Assembly: GCF_004803715.2 (NCBI RefSeq)
Contig: NZ_CP039383.2
Span: 2,294,001-2,358,000 of the forward strand
DNA: 64,000 nucleotides
Direction: 5' to 3'
Source of the DNA: Luteimonas yindakuii
GTDB lineage: Bacteria > Pseudomonadota > Gammaproteobacteria > Xanthomonadales > Xanthomonadaceae
Both the position numbers and the translations under genes were made by a program. The notes under the pieces are model-generated. The model searched no databases. It was given only the letters and a program-made list of their open reading frames with translations, and had not been told where the DNA came from. This document shows positions 54,495 to 64,000 of this stretch, one piece after another (within the stretch, counting starts at the first letter, position 1; every line of letters begins with the position of its first letter).

Positions 54495-56591
54495 TTAGTT
54501 CTTCTTGACCACAGCTTCGGCGATGTTGGTCGGCGCCTCGGCGTAGTGGTCGAATTCCATCGTGTAGGTCGCGCGACCCTGGCTCATCGAGCGCAGCGTG
54601 GTGGCGTAGCCGAACATCTCGCCCAGCGGCACCATCGCGTTGATGACCTTGCCCGACAGCGTGTCATCCTGGCCCTGCAGGATGCCGCGGCGACGGCTCA
54701 CGTCGCCCATCACGTCACCGAGGTAATCCTCGGGCGTCACGATCTCGACCTTCATGATCGGCTCGAGCAGCACCGGGCTGGCGCGGTTGAAGCCTTCCTT
54801 GAAGCCCATGGAGCCGGCGATCTTGAACGCCATTTCCGAGGAGTCGACCTCGTGGTACGAACCGTCGACCAGGCGGACCTTGACGTCGACGATCGGGTAG
54901 CCGGCCATGATGCCGTTGGCCAGCACTTCCTGGATGCCCTTGTCGACCGCCGGGATGTACTCCTTCGGCACGACACCGCCGACGATGGCGTTCTCGAACT
55001 CGTAACCGGTGCCCGGCTCCTGCGGCGAGATTTCCAGCCACACGTGACCGAACTGGCCCTTGCCGCCCGACTGGCGGACGAACTTGCCTTCCGACTTCAC
55101 CGACTTGCGGATCGTCTCGCGGTAGGCCACCTGCGGCTTGCCGACGTTGGCCTCGACGTTGAACTCGCGCTTCATGCGGTCGACGATGATGTCGAGGTGC
55201 AGCTCGCCCATGCCGGCGATGATGGTCTGGCCGGATTCCTCGTCGGTACGCACGCGGAACGACGGATCCTCCTGGGCCAGGCGGCTCAGGGCGATACCCA
55301 TCTTCTCCTGGTCGGACTTGGTCTTGGGTTCGACGGCCATCGAGATGACCGGCTCCGGGAAGACCATGCGCTCGAGAACGATCGGAGCGTCCTGGGCGCA
55401 CAGGGTGTCACCGGTGGTGACGTCCTTCAGGCCCACGGCGGCGGCGATGTCGCCCGCCAGCACTTCCTTGATCTCTTCGCGGTTGTTGGAATGCATCTGC
55501 AGCAGGCGGCCGATGCGCTCCTTCTTGCCCTTGACCGAGTTCAGCACCTGATCGCCGGCGTTGAGCTTGCCCGAATAGACGCGGAAGAACGTCAGCGAAC
55601 CGACGAAGGGATCGGTGATGATCTTGAACGCCAGCGCGGAGAACGGCGCGGTGTCGTTGGAGTCGCGCAGCAGCTCCTTCGATTCGTCGTCGATGTCGGT
55701 GCCGCGGACGGCCGGCACGTCGACCGGCGACGGCAGCAGCTGTACGACGCCGTCGAGCATCGCCTGGACACCCTTGTTCTTGAACGCGGTGCCGCAGAAC
55801 ATCGGCACGATCTCGGTAGCCAGCGTGCGCGCGCGCAGGCCGGCAACGATCTCTTCCTGCGAGAGCTCACCGCCCTCGAGGTACTTGTCCATCAACGCCT
55901 CGTTGGCCTCGGCGGCGGACTCGACCATGTAGGCGCGCGCCTCGGTGGCCTTCTCGAGGAGCTCGGCGGGGATCTCGCGATACTCGAAGGTCAGGCCCTG
56001 GCTGGCGGTATCCCAGTGGATCGCCTTCATCTTCAGCAGGTCGACCACGCCCTCGAAGCCGTCCTCGGCGCCGATCGGCACCTGCATCGGCACGGGGGCG
56101 GCGCCCAGACGCGACTTCAGCTGGTCACGGACCTTGAAGAAGTTCGCGCCGGTGCGGTCCATCTTGTTGACGAACGCGATGCGCGGCACCTTGTACTTGT
56201 TGGCCTGGCGCCACACGGTCTCGGACTGCGGCTGCACGCCGCCGACCGCGCACAGCACGAACACGGCGCCGTCGAGCACGCGCAGCGAACGCTCGACTTC
56301 GATGGTGAAGTCGACGTGGCCGGGGGTGTCGATGATGTTGAAGCGGTGCTCGGGCAGGGTCTTGTCCATGCCCTTCCAGAACGCGGTGGTGGCCGCGGAC
56401 TGGATCGTGATGCCGCGCTCCTGCTCCTGTTCCATCCAGTCCATGGTGGCGGCGCCGTCATGCACCTCGCCGAGCTTGTGGCTCTTGCCGGTGTAGAACA
56501 GGATGCGCTCGGACGTGGTGGTCTTGCCGGCATCGATGTGGGCCATGATGCCGAAATTGCGGTAGCGGTCGATGGGAGTGGTGCGAGCCAC
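54495..56591 (-). CDS. fusA: Elongation factor G
   Basis: 698 residues. EF-G drives translocation and ribosome recycling. GTPase motifs [14 protein letters not shown] (17-30), [19 protein letters not shown] and NKMD are intact, and domains II-V are full length. The start is a GTG at 56591 (reading [22 protein letters not shown]) with GAGAG upstream; the ATG at 56621 has no ribosome binding site and no family match. A 170-bp gap to rpsG holds a small GCCGCC/GGCGGC hairpin (56645-56660). Confidence 0.97.
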   Translation of the reverse strand: MARTTPIDRYRNFGIMAHIDAGKTTTSERILFYTGKSHKLGEVHDGAATMDWMEQEQERGITIQSAATTAFWKGMDKTLPEHRFNIIDTPGHVDFTIEVERSLRVLDGAVFVLCAVGGVQPQSETVWRQANKYKVPRIAFVNKMDRTGANFFKVRDQLKSRLGAAPVPMQVPIGAEDGFEGVVDLLKMKAIHWDTASQGLTFEYREIPAELLEKATEARAYMVESAAEANEALMDKYLEGGELSQEEIVAGLRARTLATEIVPMFCGTAFKNKGVQAMLDGVVQLLPSPVDVPAVRGTDIDDESKELLRDSNDTAPFSALAFKIITDPFVGSLTFFRVYSGKLNAGDQVLNSVKGKKERIGRLLQMHSNNREEIKEVLAGDIAAAVGLKDVTTGDTLCAQDAPIVLERMVFPEPVISMAVEPKTKSDQEKMGIALSRLAQEDPSFRVRTDEESGQTIIAGMGELHLDIIVDRMKREFNVEANVGKPQVAYRETIRKSVKSEGKFVRQSGGKGQFGHVWLEISPQEPGTGYEFENAIVGGVVPKEYIPAVDKGIQEVLANGIMAGYPIVDVKVRLVDGSYHEVDSSEMAFKIAGSMGFKEGFNRASPVLLEPIMKVEIVTPEDYLGDVMGDVSRRRGILQGQDDTLSGKVINAMVPLGEMFGYATTLRSMSQGRATYTMEFDHYAEAPTNIAEAVVKKN

Positions 56592-56761
56592 GGTCGTCTC
56601 TCGTTTCTGGGCCCGACGCATGCGCCGAGCTGAAATGGCCGGACGCCGCCTTGCGGCGGCCTCCGGGTGCAGGATGCGGCGGCCGAGGGCAGCCGCGCCG
56701 GCGCCGACCCCTCAGGGTCCGGCTGTGCCGGGATGGGCACCCCGCGGGGCGCCCTGGGGAA

Positions 56762-57229
56762 TCACCAGCGGTAGTGCGCGAACGCCTTGTTCGCCTCCGC
56801 CATGCGGTGGGTTTCCTCACGCTTCTTGATGGCGCCGCCACGGTTCTCGGAGGCGTCCATCAGCTCACCAGCCAGCTTGCGCGGCATGGAGTTCTCGCCA
56901 CGCTTGCGCGCGGATTCGATCAGCCAGCGCATAGCCAGCGCACTGCGGCGCGACGCGCGGACTTCCACCGGCACCTGGTAGGTGGCGCCGCCGACGCGGC
57001 GGGACTTCACCTCGACCGACGGGGACACGTTGCCCAGCGCCTTCTCGACCAGCTCGAGCGCGTTGGGGTTCTTTTCGCCGATGACGTCCATGGCGCCGTA
57101 CACGATCTTCTCGGCAATCGACTTCTTGCCGCTCTTCATGACCATGTTGATGAAGCGCGCGATGGTGTCGCTGCCGTGCTTCGGATCAGGCAGCACCGAA
57201 CGCTGCGGAGTATTTCCCTTGCGTGACAT
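56762..57229 (-). CDS. rpsG: 30S ribosomal protein S7
   Basis: 155 residues. S7 organises the 30S head and, in E. coli, represses the str operon. [20 protein letters not shown] and [21 protein letters not shown] are standard. It starts 12 bases after rpsL. Confidence 0.98.
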   Translation of the reverse strand: MSRKGNTPQRSVLPDPKHGSDTIARFINMVMKSGKKSIAEKIVYGAMDVIGEKNPNALELVEKALGNVSPSVEVKSRRVGGATYQVPVEVRASRRSALAMRWLIESARKRGENSMPRKLAGELMDASENRGGAIKKREETHRMAEANKAFAHYRW

Positions 57230-57241
57230 GTCTTAGTCTCC

Positions 57242-57616
57242 TCAGCCCTTCGGACGCTTGGCGCCGTACTTCGAACGCGCCTGCTTGCGCTTGGCGACAC
57301 CGGCGGCGTCGAGCGAGCCGCGCACGGTGTGGTAGCGAACGCCCGGCAGGTCCTTGACACGACCGCCGCGGATCAGCACCACGCTGTGCTCCTGCAGGTT
57401 GTGGCCTTCGCCGCCGATGTACGAGATGACCTCGTAGCCGTTGGTCAGGCGCACCTTCGCCACCTTGCGAAGCGCCGAGTTCGGCTTCTTCGGGGTGGTG
57501 GTGTACACGCGGGTGCACACGCCGCGACGCTGCGGGCAGTTCTCGAGCGCAGGCGACGCGCTTTTGTAGGTTTCCGGGCTGCGCGGCTTCCGCACCAGCT
57601 GGTTGATCGTTGCCAT
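57242..57616 (-). CDS. rpsL: 30S ribosomal protein S12
   Basis: 124 residues. S12 monitors codon-anticodon pairing in the A site. The streptomycin-determining positions K43 ([12 protein letters not shown]) and K88 ([10 protein letters not shown]) are the sensitive, wild-type Lys residues, and D89 is the Asp methylthiolated by RimO in E. coli. First gene of the str operon, with its own promoter. Confidence 0.98.
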   Translation of the reverse strand: MATINQLVRKPRSPETYKSASPALENCPQRRGVCTRVYTTTPKKPNSALRKVAKVRLTNGYEVISYIGGEGHNLQEHSVVLIRGGRVKDLPGVRYHTVRGSLDAAGVAKRKQARSKYGAKRPKG

Positions 57617-57668
57617 CGTGTCTTTGGTTTCTTTGGTTGGGGCTGGCGCCCGTGCGTGAAAACAAGGA

Positions 57669-57686
57669 TAGGCCGCATGCGGCCTA
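57669..57686. other. Palindrome in the str operon leader
   Basis: TAGGCCGCATGCGGCCTA is a perfect 18-base palindrome lying within about 10 bases of the predicted rpsL transcription start. On the RNA it is followed by UCCUUGUUUU, so it could act as an early attenuator or protect the 5' end. Confidence 0.45.
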
Positions 57687-57698
57687 CCCAGACGGAAA

Positions 57699-57728
57699 AG
57701 TATAGCCCGCGCCGACGCAAAGCGTCAA
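57699..57728 (-). promoter_or_regulatory. Promoter of the str operon (rpsL)
   Basis: Minus-strand TTGACG (57728-57723), 18-bp spacer and TATACT (57704-57699), close to consensus. RNA would start near 57692, giving a 75-nt leader. The rest of the 314-bp rpoC-rpsL gap (57617-57930) holds only the palindrome above, the rpoC hairpin and a TACAAT (57873-57868) without a -35. Confidence 0.7.
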
Positions 57729-57887
57729 CGCGCACTATCCACCGGACGATCGCGCACTGCACGCCGCCGGAACTTCTGCGATCCCGCCCTTCCTGGGCCG
57801 AACACGAGGCGCGTCCGTGACGCCTCTTTTCGTGATCTGGGGCGACCCTGGGGTCGTCGAACTGCAAATTGTATCCCAACAGCGACC

Positions 57888-57917
57888 GGGAGGGGCGGCC
57901 GCGTGGCCGCACCTCCC
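57888..57917 (-). terminator. Hairpin after rpoC
   Basis: GGGAGGGGCGGCCGC pairs with GCGGCC-CCTCCC-type sequence across 57888-57917 with one or two mismatches, 14 bp past rpoC. No T run follows, so it may be a Rho-type or processing hairpin rather than a classic terminator. Confidence 0.5.
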
Positions 57918-57930
57918 GCGCCGCGGGCGA

Positions 57931-62175
<4,245 letters not shown>

Positions 62176-62264
62176 GAGTTTCTCCGGGAACGGGAATCGG
62201 GGACGTGGCTTTGGTGCTCACCCGTGGCGGGCGCGTCGTGCGCGCCCTGCCCCGGGCTGCGTCC

Positions 62265-64000
<1,736 letters not shown>

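Noticed and set aside
57868..57873. TACAAT downstream of rpoC as a promoter
   Set aside because: The -35 position falls in the GC-rich rpoC hairpin and shows no similarity to TTGACA; the promoter at 57699-57728 is far better.

Overview
The window is 64 kb of GC-rich (roughly two-thirds or more G+C by eye), densely coded bacterial chromosome. Gene content and order, ribosomal and RNA polymerase sequences, the S46 peptidase, the class II DAHP synthase and the folC-SPOR-purF order all point to a gammaproteobacterium of the Xanthomonadaceae/Lysobacteraceae (Luteimonas/Lysobacter-like). No tRNA, rRNA, CRISPR array, insertion sequence or prophage is visible. The window is mostly core chromosome, so I report modest regulatory and structural oddities rather than a new defence or mobile system.

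Region 1 (1-3842): a small ribosomal THX protein gene, then a probable zinc-acquisition module. A MerC-domain membrane protein and a His-rich TonB-dependent receptor diverge from an AT-rich Zur-box-like site, and a Zur/Fur-family repressor lies just beyond the receptor. Region 2 (3893-18379): housekeeping and cell-envelope genes: gltX, lpxH, a ferritin-like DUF455 gene, purF, a two-SPOR-domain protein, folC, a histidine phosphatase, a secreted S46 dipeptidyl-peptidase, the threonine catabolic pair tdh-kbl, a secreted protein of unknown function and an OmpA-family porin. The cvpA gene expected between the SPOR gene and purF is absent.

Region 3 (18759-30586): PhzF-like isomerase, MDR oxidoreductase and 2,4-dienoyl-CoA reductase genes in one direction, a cell wall hydrolase, then a propionate/2-methylcitrate cluster. 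prpC and prpB face away from a gene that fuses a DNA-binding helix-turn-helix to an apparently intact citrate synthase domain; the shared intergenic region carries three helically phased TTGATCA repeats. prpE and malate dehydrogenase follow. No methylcitrate dehydratase is present. Region 4 (30644-38009): a membrane-anchored glutaredoxin-like protein, cyclophilin, typA-thpR-DUF2127 operon, an MscS channel gene interrupted by a one-base frameshift, class II DAHP synthase and dsbB.

Region 5 (38077-64000): one long leftward block, rpoB(partial)-rpoC, rpsL-rpsG-fusA-tuf (str), the S10, spc and alpha ribosomal protein operons, ending at rplQ and a strong bidirectional terminator. Good promoters can be read ahead of rpsL and of rpsJ; the rpsJ promoter gives a leader of about 360 nt containing hairpins and a U-rich attenuator-like structure. 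Several unusually wide gaps in this block hold palindromes.

Two copies of a roughly 110-120 bp intergenic element with 18-bp terminal inverted repeats occur 29 kb apart (66-184 and 29388-29498), and several other REP-like palindromes sit between genes.
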